A DNA stretch of 64,000 nt from Actinomycetes bacterium (GCA_021826315.1 JAKAZZ010000006.1:1-64000); one strand, 5' to 3'; positions 1 to 9,898 are shown, counted from the stretch's first letter. Made by a program: numbers and translations. The notes: generated from the sequence alone by a model not told the origin.

Positions 1-106
1 TTGCAGCCCCTCTAATCGAAAAGCCTTCTTTATTTACCGCAACTCTGATATTCTCGTAGAGTTCCACTCTTAGCATCCTTTTTCTGTCTTTTGAGTCGTT
101 TTTCAT
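1..106 (-). CDS. istA: IS21-family transposase IstA, N-terminal fragment cut by window edge
   Basis: The minus strand reads an open frame from ATG at 106-104 to the window edge, 35 residues with no stop. The stretch from residue 11 (MLRVELYENIRVAV, then EGFSIRGAA) matches the usual start of IS21 IstA transposases, where a helix-turn-helix follows a Leu/Glu-rich first helix. An internal ATG at 76-74 is an alternative start. The DDE catalytic core and the istB helper would lie outside the window. Two tandem copies of a tggggcca(c/g)ttggtc motif just upstream fit the multiple terminal repeats of this family. Only the N-terminus is visible, so the assignment rests on one motif and the context. 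Confidence 0.6.
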   Translation of the reverse strand, partial: MKNDSKDRKRMLRVELYENIRVAVNKEGFSIRGAA

Positions 107-132
107 AAACTCAATGATAGGAATTAATGTGT

Positions 133-918
133 CTAAGAGTGGGGCCACTTGGTCAAGCTAACTGGGGCCAGTTTGGTCCGTTGTTTCCAATTCGATACAA
201 TCGACTCATCGATTCGGATGGTGCCGAGTGCGAGATCACAATCGTTCCAACGGATTGCACAGGCCTCGCCCCTGCGCATGCCAGTGGCAACGATGATGCG
301 AAGAATACAGCTGATGCGCGGATCTAGGCTTTGGGCTGCAACAAGTAACTTCTGCACCTCATCAAGTGATGGAGCCCGCACTGGCGTGTGAGACTCAATC
401 GACCAACCAGGCATCTCGGTATCTGCAATTGGGTTGGGCAAAGCCCCACCGCTCCACTTGCGAGCCAATCGGCACGCTCTTCCGAGTACTGCCCTGACTT
501 GGCGTACACTTGCCTCAGCGAGTCCTTCATCTTTCAGACTTCGCAAGTACTTCTCAACGTCATACGATGACAGCGACGAGATGCGCCTTCGATCAATGGA
601 GTCCTTGATCTTCACCTTCCATAGACTCTCGTACCTGCGCGTCGTGGACGGAGAGAGATCTGCCCAGCCATTGTTGCGCCAAGCAACGATCGCGTCGTTG
701 ATGGTGGTCGTCGAGTTCCACTTAAATTCGGTCTCAACGATTGGCGCTGGTTTTGCCTCGTGCTCAGACACCAATCTGGCAAGCTCTCGTTCGGCCTGGC
801 GCTTCGTACCGCGGAATCGAACATAGCGATGCTTGATTTTTCCGAGGCTGTCTCGACCCATGAACACACGCAATTCCCAGGTGTCCGGCTGGGCCACAAG
901 CCGCATGCTTCCTGCCAT
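133..918 (-). pseudogene. Tyrosine recombinase (phage-type integrase), C-terminus lost to IS insertion
   Basis: This is a site-specific recombinase of an integrated element. It has an N-terminal Arm/SAM-like region (RVFMGRDSLGKIKHRY, then a core-binding helix bundle) and the start of the catalytic domain. The first catalytic arginine is visible in ATGMRRGEACAIRW. The frame then runs into the repeat-bearing IS end near 180 and stops at 133, so the HxxR box, the second histidine and the nucleophilic tyrosine are all missing. It should be inactive. I place the start at ATG 918, preceded by gggga. Upstream in-frame codons run into the tRNA gene and are not coding. The gene sits immediately beside a tRNA 3' end, the classic integration site. 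Confidence 0.8.
140..178. repeat. Two direct repeats, probable IS21-type element end
   Basis: Two near-identical motifs lie at 140-154 (tggggccacttggtc) and 163-178 (tggggccagtttggtc), with starts 23 bases apart. They sit between the transposase start and the point where the integrase frame loses its family sequence. IS21 elements carry several such internal copies at their ends, where transposase binds. The exact outer tip and the target duplication cannot be fixed because the other end is not in the window. Confidence 0.5.
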
Positions 919-998
919 CGATTCCCCCAACTTCAAACCCCTTGATGGGTTTTCTGTTGGGATTATCGTATCACAAGTAAGGCATATAACCTCTGAAC

Positions 999-1075
<77 letters not shown>

Positions 1076-1171
1076 GAAAACATACTAATGTAATTTGCCT
1101 CAAAGTAATCCATAGTTTTACAAATCAATGAGTTGAAGACTCTCACCAATTCGCATTATCCTCAATATTCA

Positions 1172-1891
1172 ATGATTCTTTGCGCCGACGTAGGTGAAAC
1201 GTTCGAGGATAAGTCAGTGGGATTCGACTCTGAAGTCATACCCTTCGTTGACATCGCCAACATTGCCTGCGGTGGTCATGGTGGCACTTACGAAAGCATC
1301 ACGACGGCGATCGAACTCACACGAGAAAATGGCGTCAAAATCGCTGCCCACCCCTCTTATGTCGACCCCGAACACTTCGGCCGACGATCGATCGATATCG
1401 AATCCAAAGTGCTGAAAAAACAGCTCAAAGATCAGTTCAGCTACTTGTGCGAACTAACCGGTGAAGAGCCAAAGCTGATAAAAGCCCACGGTGCTCTTTA
1501 TAACGATATGTTCAGCAACAGAAAGATCGCTCAAACTTTCCTAGAAGCCTTCGAAGAAGTTGCGGACGAAACAACCTTCATCGGTGCGCCGCGGAGCTCA
1601 CTTGAAGGCTTATGTATAGAAAATAACATCGCCTTTATGAAGGAGGGCTTCGCTGACAGACGATACTTAGATGACGCATCTCTCGCTCCTCGTACGCAGG
1701 GAGGTTCACAGCTAATCGACATCGACGAGATCCTAGAACAAGTGGCGTCGATCGCTAAGGCGTCGACTGTCGTAGCGGAATCGGGCAACAAGGTCGACCT
1801 TATCGTCGATGTCATCTGCTTTCACGGTGATCACCGACCATCGATCGAAGCGCTTGCCAAACTATTTGAGATGCGAAATGAGTTCCAATAG
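1172..1891 (+). CDS. pxpA: 5-oxoprolinase subunit A (LamB/YcsF family)
   Basis: This is subunit A of the bacterial ATP-dependent 5-oxoprolinase, which opens 5-oxoproline (pyroglutamate) to glutamate in the cytoplasm with PxpB and PxpC. Family motifs are the ADVGE start, the NIACGGHGG loop, AAHPSYVDPEHFGRR, KAHGALYND and the C-terminal ICFHGDHRP. At about 239 residues it is close to the usual 245-255. The ATG at 1172 begins almost at the ADVGE motif, and an in-frame TTG at 1133 would add 13 residues. Neither has a clear ribosome site. The family's DLNxDxGE box is altered at its first positions. The fused pxpBC gene follows 93 bases downstream. Confidence 0.88.
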   Translation: MILCADVGETFEDKSVGFDSEVIPFVDIANIACGGHGGTYESITTAIELTRENGVKIAAHPSYVDPEHFGRRSIDIESKVLKKQLKDQFSYLCELTGEEPKLIKAHGALYNDMFSNRKIAQTFLEAFEEVADETTFIGAPRSSLEGLCIENNIAFMKEGFADRRYLDDASLAPRTQGGSQLIDIDEILEQVASIAKASTVVAESGNKVDLIVDVICFHGDHRPSIEALAKLFEMRNEFQ

Positions 1892-1996
1892 CGGTGGTGT
1901 ATTGGCCCAACGTACCGCACCAATCTAAGAAAAACTGCCCTCACCTGAATCGGCACTTCAAGATCATCCAATCATTGGGTACGATTGAACCTGACA

Positions 1997-3964
1997 ATGC
2001 TTAGAGCTCGACAAGTTAGCCCTGAACTAATACAAGTTGACGGACTAACTAAAGAGCAGATAGCCAATGTGCTAAACCACCGGATTACGCCGTATGTACT
2101 CAACTACTACGCCTTCGGCGACCAGGTTCTCATAGAGTTCGACACCAACGTCGCGTTGGAACTGATGGTAGATGTCGTATCACGATCAATCTTAAGCAGT
2201 CCATGGAACGTCGATGAAAATAAATCCAACTCCGCCAACGTTCTCAATAACCACGAAGCGAATAACAGGCGACAAGAGCATTCGATCAGATTCCAACTCG
2301 ATGGAGAGGACCTCAATGACGCAATCGTTCAAGGCATAACTATCGATGCGCTAACGAGAGCATTAGAGGAGACAGAGTACCAAGTAGAAGAGATCGCCTT
2401 CGCTCCAGGGTTTCTCTATTTAAGCGGCCTACCCGACAGCTGTCATCTTCCACGTCGAGCGACCCCACGCCCCCTTGTGCCACCAAGATCTCTGGCTTTG
2501 GGTGGTCCGTACGTGGGAATCTACTCGCTTGCATCGCCCGGGGGCTGGAATATCGTCGGCACCATCATTGACCCAATAGAAGAGCTAGTTATTGGCGGCA
2601 CCATCAAGCGGGGCGACAAGATCAGATTCATTCGCCAAGATCGTTCTGACGACAAAGATAATAACGGTGTATCCCTATCTGCTTTCAAATCTGATGCAAC
2701 GAGAGGCAATACGTACGAAACTACCGAGGCTGCGCAGGTAGAAGGTATACAGTTGGCTAGTCGGTCTGGCACTGAGCATTTACACGGGTTAAAAACCCTC
2801 GCTGAGATTACGGAAATTACTGGACAGGCGACAGTCCAAGGCGGTTATCGCGACCACCTTGGACCAGTCGCAATCTCCCGATCCGGTCCTGTAGATGCCG
2901 CGCTTTTGCAGATCGCGAATCTCGCAGTTGGAAATTCTGCAGAGTTAGCCGGGATCGAAATCGCTCTTGGCTCATCAATCGAATTTCGGGTGCTCGTCGA
3001 CTCTCACATCGCCTACACGCGCGAGTCAATCGGAGTGTTCGTAGAGGGCCATCAGCTATCGCCTATGTGTGTAGTCCCGGTCAACGTGGGAGAATCGGTT
3101 CGGGTATCAAACCCTTTCGGTGGAGATAGGTCGTATGAATATCTAGCCTTCGGAGGTGGCATCTCCTCCCAAGAGGCAAATTTAGGAGAAGTCCAATCCT
3201 TTGACACCCTATCTACGATTGGTCAAAGGATTGGAAAGACCACTGTTCTTTGTCGCAAGCCGCGAGAGGGACCACTTAGATCCAATATCGTCTTCAATCG
3301 CACGATTGGGGAAACCGCATACTCCACCCAACTTTCCGAAGTTACTGACTTCACAAATTCGTTTAGCGCCAGCAAGGTGAAAGTAGAACCGGAGCTAATT
3401 CAATTGACGCTTGGACCAGATGACGAGCTGTTCACAAGCAAAGATATAGCTCGGCTAAGTAGCACTACCTTTTCCGTCACCGGTAGAAAGTCGCGAAGCG
3501 GGGTGCACCTCGAAATCACGCCAAAGATCCAATTTTCACGAGCCCTCGCTAAGTCACATCCAATTGCCGCAGGGGCGCTACAGATCAACCCGGACGGAAA
3601 TGGCTTTGTCATTGGCCGCGACCACCCTGTATCAGGTGGCTATCCAGTGATCGGTTACTTTTCCAAAAGCGATCTCGTAACAATCATGCAACTTCCACCC
3701 GATAGCAGCTTCTCAGTAAAGGCGACACTCCCCACCGATCTAAGCAGCGCCATTACAACACGCCCCGCAACTACTTCGACCGGCCCCGACGCCCGAGTAA
3801 TCAATGAGGACATTATGAATCTTGCACCACCCACAACTAATTCGAATAGAACATTGGACTTAGCCCCAGAAGACATCGCTAACAGTTCGAAACCTAGGGC
3901 TACGGCACGCTATGCATATCACGTTGTTGGATATCTGCCTCTTGAGGAACAGGTAAAACATTAG
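1997..3964 (+). CDS. pxpBC: 5-oxoprolinase subunits B and C fused (KipI/KipA-type)
   Basis: One chain of about 655 residues joins the two partners of PxpA. The first 230 residues are the allophanate-hydrolase-subunit-1/KipI fold, with FAPGFLYLSGLP, LPRRATPR and YSLASPGGWNIVG as signatures. From about residue 275 the chain is the subunit-2/KipA fold, with RSGPVDAALLQIANLAVGN and the late GGYPVIGYFSKSDL box. B and C are usually separate genes, and fusions occur in actinobacteria. Start choice is open between ATG 1997 and an upstream TTG at 1985, as neither has a strong ribosome site. With PxpA upstream this makes a complete enzyme. Confidence 0.88.
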   Translation: MLRARQVSPELIQVDGLTKEQIANVLNHRITPYVLNYYAFGDQVLIEFDTNVALELMVDVVSRSILSSPWNVDENKSNSANVLNNHEANNRRQEHSIRFQLDGEDLNDAIVQGITIDALTRALEETEYQVEEIAFAPGFLYLSGLPDSCHLPRRATPRPLVPPRSLALGGPYVGIYSLASPGGWNIVGTIIDPIEELVIGGTIKRGDKIRFIRQDRSDDKDNNGVSLSAFKSDATRGNTYETTEAAQVEGIQLASRSGTEHLHGLKTLAEITEITGQATVQGGYRDHLGPVAISRSGPVDAALLQIANLAVGNSAELAGIEIALGSSIEFRVLVDSHIAYTRESIGVFVEGHQLSPMCVVPVNVGESVRVSNPFGGDRSYEYLAFGGGISSQEANLGEVQSFDTLSTIGQRIGKTTVLCRKPREGPLRSNIVFNRTIGETAYSTQLSEVTDFTNSFSASKVKVEPELIQLTLGPDDELFTSKDIARLSSTTFSVTGRKSRSGVHLEITPKIQFSRALAKSHPIAAGALQINPDGNGFVIGRDHPVSGGYPVIGYFSKSDLVTIMQLPPDSSFSVKATLPTDLSSAITTRPATTSTGPDARVINEDIMNLAPPTTNSNRTLDLAPEDIANSSKPRATARYAYHVVGYLPLEEQVKH

Positions 3965-4198
3965 TCCCGCATAGATTACATCCCACGAGGCGGAAACCTT
4001 GTGTCCAACTGAATTCGCTAGTCGATTCGGCCTCACTTATCAGCGAAACCTTTCACCTCGATGCCAATCCCCAAATGAGATCCGGTCAGGTGTAACACGT
4101 CGACCCGGGCTAGCCGACCATAGTTAAGCCACAGGCGACCGTAAAAAGCGCGAATACCGAGCCTCGTATCCAGCAATCTAAGGGCTTGCTGGCACGAA

Positions 4199-4570
4199 TT
4201 ACTGGGTGTAGTGCGAGATCGACCTTGTCACCATAGGGGTGCTTGAAGAGGCATCGTCGAAGTAGAAGGTCTCGGCTAGATTGCGACCTTGTCCGATTCT
4301 CGAGTAGACCACGATCGAGTCGATACCAGAAAGCACCTGAACGATTTCGATGTTGAGATTCGGAAATTGAGAAAGCGCCTTAGCCCAGTAGGCGCTGACT
4401 GCTTCTCGCCCTGCCAATCTCCCGCTATCCACGCCGGCGATCCTAACAATCGCCGGCGACACCATTTCAAAGTCGTCATGGAGAAAGGCAAGGATCGCAT
4501 CTAGGTCATGGTCATTCCACGCCTCAGCCCAGTTTGCTGCAAAGTGCGCTGCAAATGCCGGGTCGATCAT
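4199..4570 (-). CDS. SnoaL-like / NTF2-fold protein
   Basis: A 123-residue protein with the cone-shaped alpha+beta pattern of SnoaL or DUF4440-type NTF2-like proteins. An amphipathic helix (FAANWAEAWNDHDLDAILAFL) is followed by HDDFEMVSP, then strands including VVYSRIG and ETFYFDD. Members are small polyketide cyclases, isomerases or ketosteroid-isomerase relatives, and nothing here fixes the substrate. The ATG at 4570 is preceded by aaaggggag at good spacing, so the upstream in-frame ATG at 4600 is less likely. It lies on the same strand as the LLM oxidoreductase, but 247 bases separate them. Confidence 0.65.
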   Translation of the reverse strand: MIDPAFAAHFAANWAEAWNDHDLDAILAFLHDDFEMVSPAIVRIAGVDSGRLAGREAVSAYWAKALSQFPNLNIEIVQVLSGIDSIVVYSRIGQGRNLAETFYFDDASSSTPMVTRSISHYTQ

Positions 4571-4817
4571 CACTCCCCTTTCAAAAATCCTCGCACACAA
4601 GTTTCACTATGGTGTGACGCCATGAGAGGTCACAAACCAAGTAACGCTGATTGAACATCCCTTCAAATGGATAACATAGCAAAATTTCGAATCCACAAAC
4701 TAAATATCGCAAGGTATTTTTGGAGCGAATTCGAAGTGCGCTGCAACTTTGGGGGTGCAATCCTTATCAAGCTAAGACGCAATTGTCACTACCAGCAAAC
4801 AACGCAGGCTCCAAATC

Positions 4818-5852
4818 CTATGCAGTCAACTCCGCCATAGTTCGGATAGTAGATAAGTCTCCTCCAACGATCACGGTGGTCACCACAGTTTCACTCCATC
4901 GCTCAAGTGAATCACGAATTCGCTCTTTGGGTCCAATGAGAGCTACATCTTCAACCATCTCCATGGTGACCGCGGCTAACGCCTCATCCTTGCGCCCTGC
5001 TAAGTAGAGACCTTGAATCTCTTCACACTCCTTTTCGTATCCCATTCGAATAAAGACATCAGCGTGAAAGTTCGTATCTTTCGCCCCCATTCCTCCAACG
5101 TAAAGGCCAATCATGGGACGTATCTTGTTAGCTGCCGCCTCCAGATCGTCATCGATGACGACCGGCACGGGACAAAAGACCTCGAAATTCTCGATCGGAC
5201 TAGGAGCACTTCGCTTGGCGAAGCCTTCGGCGAGCGCCTTTGAGTAGAAGTCATTCGATCGGGGCGAAAACCAGAAGGGGAACCATCCATCCGCAACCTC
5301 TGCGGCAAGTGCTACGTTCTTTGGACCCTCAGCGGCTATTGCAATCGGGATATTGGTACGAAGTGGATGTATGGTCGACTTCAACGCCTTACCTAACCCG
5401 GCGCCACCCTCATACGGCAGCGAATAGAAGGAGCCTGAATATTGAACTGGGCCCTCTCGCTCGATGACTTTTCGCGCAATCTCGACGTACTCTCTGGTTC
5501 TCAACAATGGCTTTGGGTAGGGCTGACCGTACCACCCTTCAACCACTTGAGGGCCAGATGCTCCAATTCCCATGATAAATCGGCCATTGCTAAGGTAGTC
5601 GAGCGACATAGCGGCCATCGCGGCCGCCGTTGGCGTCCTAGCACTCACCTGCATAATAGCGGTGCCAATACGCAATTTCGTGGTTTGGGAACCCCACCAC
5701 GCAAGAGGTGTTAGCGCATCGGAGCCGTAAGCTTCAGCGGTCCACATAGAGTCAAAACCAGCGTCTTCGGCAGCGTGAACCATCTCCATTGCACCCGCAG
5801 GAGGCCTAGATCCCCAGTATCCAAGTTGCAGCCCTAACTTTAACTTCGCCAC
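4818..5852 (-). CDS. LLM-class (luciferase-like) oxidoreductase, probably F420-dependent
   Basis: A 344-residue TIM-barrel oxidoreductase of the luciferase-like monooxygenase class. It has a GLQLGYWG first strand, AEDAGFDSMWTAEAYGSDALTPLAWW, the LRIGTAIMQVSARTPTAAAM segment and the SNGRFIMGIGASGPQVVEGWYG loop that binds the phosphate of the flavin or deazaflavin. In actinobacteria this subgroup mostly uses F420, which I infer from the family and cannot see directly. The substrate is unknown. The start ATG at 5852 gives the standard length. No partner gene is next to it. Confidence 0.82.
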   Translation of the reverse strand: MAKLKLGLQLGYWGSRPPAGAMEMVHAAEDAGFDSMWTAEAYGSDALTPLAWWGSQTTKLRIGTAIMQVSARTPTAAAMAAMSLDYLSNGRFIMGIGASGPQVVEGWYGQPYPKPLLRTREYVEIARKVIEREGPVQYSGSFYSLPYEGGAGLGKALKSTIHPLRTNIPIAIAAEGPKNVALAAEVADGWFPFWFSPRSNDFYSKALAEGFAKRSAPSPIENFEVFCPVPVVIDDDLEAAANKIRPMIGLYVGGMGAKDTNFHADVFIRMGYEKECEEIQGLYLAGRKDEALAAVTMEMVEDVALIGPKERIRDSLERWSETVVTTVIVGGDLSTIRTMAELTA

Positions 5853-6129
5853 TTCAAACCGCTTTCAATCCAAGACCGCAACCCCATACGACTACGGCCG
5901 TAGCCCTAAGCTACCAAATGATCGCTCGCTTCCAAGGGAGTTATTGAAATTGCCCACAAATTCACCCGGGTAGATGTCGCAAATCGACGTTGACTTGGGT
6001 ATGATTACATATCAGCGCAGCCCCATTTACGTCCCGTTACGGTGTTATCTTTATATGGGCCGTCTCTTTCTGCACGTAGATGTGCACGATCCGCTCAAAG
6101 ACGACATTATCTAGAATTTGAGGAAACCA

Positions 6130-6867
6130 ATGAAGATTGGCTTGATGATCACTTGTATCAACGACGCTCTGTACCCTGACGCTGCGATCTCTGTAGTCAA
6201 GGTTTTAGAACGCCTCGGACATGCGGTCTACTTTCCTGAAGGACAGAGTTGCTGCGGACAGATGCATCTCAACTCGGGTTACCGAGTCGAGGGGATTGAA
6301 TTAGCAAAGAGGTCGATCGACGTATTTGAATCGTTTGACTACATCGTTTCCCCATCGGCAAGTTGCGTTGGCACAATTCGAGAGGTCTACCATAACGCTG
6401 CGGTAGCCACCGGTGACCATAGCTTTGAAGAAAGTGCATCACAATTTGCCCCTAAGGTCTTTGAATTTAGCGAATTTCTAATCGATGTTCTCAAAGTAGA
6501 AGATGTCGGGGCATCCTTTCCGCATAAGGTCGCCTACCACCCCACTTGCCACTCACTTCGAGTAACAAAGGCTGGTGATCGGCCAAGGCGCCTTCTTGAG
6601 GCGGTACGAAACCTCAAGTTGGTTGAGATGGAAAAAGAAGACTCCTGTTGTGGCTTTGGCGGTGTCTTTGCCCTTAAAAACTCTGATACATCAATTGCTA
6701 TGGGAAGCGACAAGTTCGCATCGGTCAAGAAAAGTGGCGCCGAGGTTCTCTGTTCGCTTGACAACTCCTGCCTTACCCATATTGGAAGTATTGCAGATCG
6801 AATGAAGAGCGGTCTAAAAGTCATGCATCTGGCCGAGATACTCGCACAAACTGGAGATGAAAAGTGA
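6130..6867 (+). CDS. lutA: L-lactate utilisation protein LutA (CCG-domain Fe-S subunit)
   Basis: This is one of three components of the LutABC system that oxidises L-lactate to pyruvate. The 245-residue chain has two CCG domains. The first shows GQSCCGQMHLNSGY and the second CHSLR followed by DSCCGFGGVFA, the cysteine-rich motifs that hold iron-sulfur centres. ATG 6130 is preceded by gagga at seven bases, while a TTG at 6118 is a weaker alternative. Its stop overlaps the lutBC start as GTGA, so the two are probably translationally coupled. The substrate may come from the RhaEW route encoded downstream in the window. Confidence 0.92.
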   Translation: MKIGLMITCINDALYPDAAISVVKVLERLGHAVYFPEGQSCCGQMHLNSGYRVEGIELAKRSIDVFESFDYIVSPSASCVGTIREVYHNAAVATGDHSFEESASQFAPKVFEFSEFLIDVLKVEDVGASFPHKVAYHPTCHSLRVTKAGDRPRRLLEAVRNLKLVEMEKEDSCCGFGGVFALKNSDTSIAMGSDKFASVKKSGAEVLCSLDNSCLTHIGSIADRMKSGLKVMHLAEILAQTGDEK

Positions 6868-9131
6868 CATCTAGGACATTTGACGACCCACGTCCATTTC
6901 AAAAGCAGGTAATTGCAGCGCTAAACGACTCACAACTAAGGGCAAATCTAGGTCATGCGACCTCGACGATTCGAAATAAACGTGCGAAAGTAGTAGCTGA
7001 ACTCGACGATTGGGAGGCCCTGCGAGACCACGGAGCATACATCAAAGACCTCGCGCAATCGCAACTCCCTGAACTCATCCGAATGGTCGAAACAAACGTT
7101 ACCAAAGCAGGAGGTCACGTTCACTACGCCAAAGATGGCGCTGAGGCCAACGCAATTGCGATATCGCTTACCAAGTCCTATGGTGCCAAGTCAGTTGTAA
7201 AGATCAAATCGATGGCCACTCAAGAGATCGAACTAAACAAAGCCTTTGAAGAGGCTGGCCTTGAGGCATACGAGACCGACTTGGCAGAGCTGATCGTACA
7301 ACTCGGCGACGACCTTCCATCGCATATATTGGTGCCTGCAATTCACAAGAATCGCGCACAGATCCGCGAAATCTTCATCGAAAATATGGGTAAATCGGGA
7401 GTCCCGGCCCCAGAGGGATTGACCGATAGCCCTAAGGAGTTAGCGGCAGCAGCTAGGAGCCACCTTCGGGCACGCTTTCTAGAGAGCAAGGTTGCGGTTT
7501 CGGGCGGAAACTTCCTAGTAGCTGAGACTGGATCGATTGTGATCGTTGAATCTGAGGGGAATGGACGAATGTGTCTAACCCTTCCCGAGACCTTGATCTC
7601 AGTGGTTGGGATCGACAAGATCGTACCCGATTGGGACTCTTTGGATGTGTTTCTCCAACTACTTCCTCGATCTTCCACCGGCGAGCGGATGAACCCCTAC
7701 ACATCTGTCTTCACCGGAGTTACCCCTGGGGATGGACCTAAAAACTTTCACCTCATACTTCTCGACAATGGACGAAGCGACGCTCTAAAAGATCCGGTTG
7801 GTCGTGAAGTACTCAGGTGCATTCGCTGTTCAGCTTGTCTAAACGTGTGCCCCGTCTATGAGCGCGCAGGTGGCCACTCATATGGTTCAACATATCCAGG
7901 ACCCATTGGAGCTGTTTTAGTTCCTCAGATAAGGCGGGGGGCACTTGGTAAACTGGAAAAGTCCCTCCCATATGCATCCTCGCTATGCGGTGCATGCTAC
8001 GAAGTATGTCCCGTAAAGATCGATATTCCAAAACTTCTAGTAGAGCTTCGATCTCAAAACGTCGACAGCGCCCGAAACGATGGAGATGTATCGGGAGAAA
8101 AACTCCTAATGGAGGGCGTTTATACCGCCTTCAATAATCCCCGCTTATTTGTCGCCTTCTTAGATCTAGCCAGAAAAGGTGCCTCTCTCGTTGGTAAGCG
8201 ACGGATCAATATTGCCCCACCACCCCTTTCAGCATGGACCAAAGCACGTTCACTGCCGATACCAAATGGGGTTTCTTTTCGTGATTGGATGAAGGAGTAC
8301 CACCCAGAGCAAATCGTCAAAGCTACCAAAAAGAAAAATAGTGCGCTGTCAGCTAAGAGCGCGGTAAATGGTCTTCGTCAAATTGCAAAATTTGGACTTC
8401 ACCTTGAAAGAGACATTGCTAAACAAAGTCGCAAGTTTGTTGCAACTAACCACAGCAACGAGAATCAATCAGTTGCGCCACTTTCAGATCGCCGAACCGA
8501 CGGAGAGGCAATCGATTCTTTTATCGCCCCTATCGAAGCGATAGTAGGCTCGAACTTTACAAAACCAACTGAGCCAACCACTGACTATCGTCGCTCCGGA
8601 TCACTCTCGCACGAAGAGACTATTGAGCTGTTTATCGATCGCATTATCGACTACAAGGCGACCATTACTCGGTGTAGCGAAGGGGATCTACCGACGGCGA
8701 TCGAAGAGCTTTTGACCAAGAATGGGACGTCATCTCTAGTGGCAGCCCAAGACCTCAACCCTTCATGGTTGAGCAGAGAGACTCTAAAGATCGTGACCTT
8801 CGACAATAGCATTAGCAATGATCGACTCGACGAGATCGATTCTGTTGTGACTTCGACTGCCGTTGCCGTTGCGACGAGCGGAACAATCATCCTTGATGGC
8901 AGCCAAGGCCAAGGCAGGAGGGCGATTTCACTGATTGTCGACCACCATATCGCCGTAGTTTTTGAAGATCAGATCGTAGAAGTCCTACCTGAAGCAACGA
9001 AGCGTATAGACCGTTACGCACCACAGACTTGGATCTCTGGACCTTCTGCTACATCGGACATTGAACTTGAACGAGTAGAAGGGGTACACGGCCCACGCAA
9101 ACTAGATGTAGTGGTGGTTAAAAGAGGCTAG
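6864..9131 (+). CDS. lutBC: LutB-LutC fusion, Fe-S lactate oxidation protein
   Basis: This 755-residue chain combines LutB and LutC. The LutB part spans roughly residues 1-470. It shows GGHVHYAKDGAEAN, an ETGSIVIVESEGNGRMC region and two 4Fe-4S motifs: CIRCSACLNVCPVYE at about 318-332 and CGACYEVCPVKI at about 373-384. A charged linker follows. The last 170 residues resemble LutC (DUF162), with AVATSGTIILDG and a C-terminal ISGPSATSDIELERVEGVHGPRKLDVV, the LUD-family closing motif. LutB and LutC are normally separate genes. The GTG start at 6864 overlaps the lutA stop by four bases. A strong hairpin follows the gene. Confidence 0.9.
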   Translation: MTSRTFDDPRPFQKQVIAALNDSQLRANLGHATSTIRNKRAKVVAELDDWEALRDHGAYIKDLAQSQLPELIRMVETNVTKAGGHVHYAKDGAEANAIAISLTKSYGAKSVVKIKSMATQEIELNKAFEEAGLEAYETDLAELIVQLGDDLPSHILVPAIHKNRAQIREIFIENMGKSGVPAPEGLTDSPKELAAAARSHLRARFLESKVAVSGGNFLVAETGSIVIVESEGNGRMCLTLPETLISVVGIDKIVPDWDSLDVFLQLLPRSSTGERMNPYTSVFTGVTPGDGPKNFHLILLDNGRSDALKDPVGREVLRCIRCSACLNVCPVYERAGGHSYGSTYPGPIGAVLVPQIRRGALGKLEKSLPYASSLCGACYEVCPVKIDIPKLLVELRSQNVDSARNDGDVSGEKLLMEGVYTAFNNPRLFVAFLDLARKGASLVGKRRINIAPPPLSAWTKARSLPIPNGVSFRDWMKEYHPEQIVKATKKKNSALSAKSAVNGLRQIAKFGLHLERDIAKQSRKFVATNHSNENQSVAPLSDRRTDGEAIDSFIAPIEAIVGSNFTKPTEPTTDYRRSGSLSHEETIELFIDRIIDYKATITRCSEGDLPTAIEELLTKNGTSSLVAAQDLNPSWLSRETLKIVTFDNSISNDRLDEIDSVVTSTAVAVATSGTIILDGSQGQGRRAISLIVDHHIAVVFEDQIVEVLPEATKRIDRYAPQTWISGPSATSDIELERVEGVHGPRKLDVVVVKRG

Positions 9132-9160
9132 GCAATTGCGGGCGCAAAGAGCAGTTCAAA

Positions 9161-9194
9161 ATGGATCCCTCGTTATCTAACGAGGGATCCATTG
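9161..9194. terminator. Perfect 16-bp hairpin after lutBC
   Basis: The arms at 9161-9176 and 9179-9194 are perfect inverted repeats around a two-base loop, 30 bases after the lutBC stop. No long T-run follows, so it may end transcription inefficiently or protect the 3' end of the lut mRNA. Confidence 0.6.
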
Positions 9195-9898
9195 ATCTAG
9201 CTATTCATACCGACGCACTCCTCCGCCGCGTTTTTGGAACTCTTAATCACCGACGACTGAGGCTGTGTACCGTGACTAACCAAACAGGCAGCATTCGAAT
9301 GACAACAATCGTTGCTACCTCAGAAAAACCAGTAACGTCGCATCGGCACCAAGCTGCAGTTCCATTGCTGAAAAGGAAAAGGTTCGAACCTATAGTCTTC
9401 GTATTGTGAGTACAACCACGTATTTCTGGTGGCGAACTCTCCACACAGCGAGCGCTCGACTCCTGACCTATGACGCCGCATATCTACCAGAAACTGCGCG
9501 TACGGATGTTCGATTCGGCGCCACTCCTCCGCCCCATCCGCAAAAGAAAATAGAGCTCTCTTGCGACTCACAAAATATCAAATCGTACGGTCGCCATATA
9601 TCATAAGGCCCTCCTGGATGATAATCGAGGCGTATTGGATCGATTAGAGATCTCGGCTTGGAAGAGACCCAAGATTTACCATTCAATCTTCGTCATGTCA
9701 ACTTCGTCAACGACGATCTTTTGGCTCCGTTCCCCCAATTTTATAAAAAATTGCAAAATTTACAAACGATAATTCGCTTTCACCTTTCGAGCAATGATTG
9801 GAACGATTGCTAACTTGCCATCGATTAGTGCTGCATGTTTAAGCTTTGGTGGATACGGCAGTAGCTATCGTATGGTGATGGCATAATTTACGCTGTAT
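9195..9898. other. Non-coding or decayed interval
   Basis: About 700 bases without a gene I can support. Short open frames occur on both strands (for example minus 9571-9320 and 9686-9468), but none has a convincing start, family motif or consistent codon pattern. The right part is A+T-rich and holds the promoter region of the toxin-antitoxin pair. The interval may contain decayed genes. Confidence 0.4.

Noticed and set aside
127-327. Plus-strand open frame over the integrase end
   Set aside because: It is antisense to the integrase and crosses the IS repeats. No motif or ribosome site supports it.
9320-9571. Minus-strand frame beginning MSRKRALFSF
   Set aside because: No start context, no recognised domain, and competing frames of equal length overlap it.
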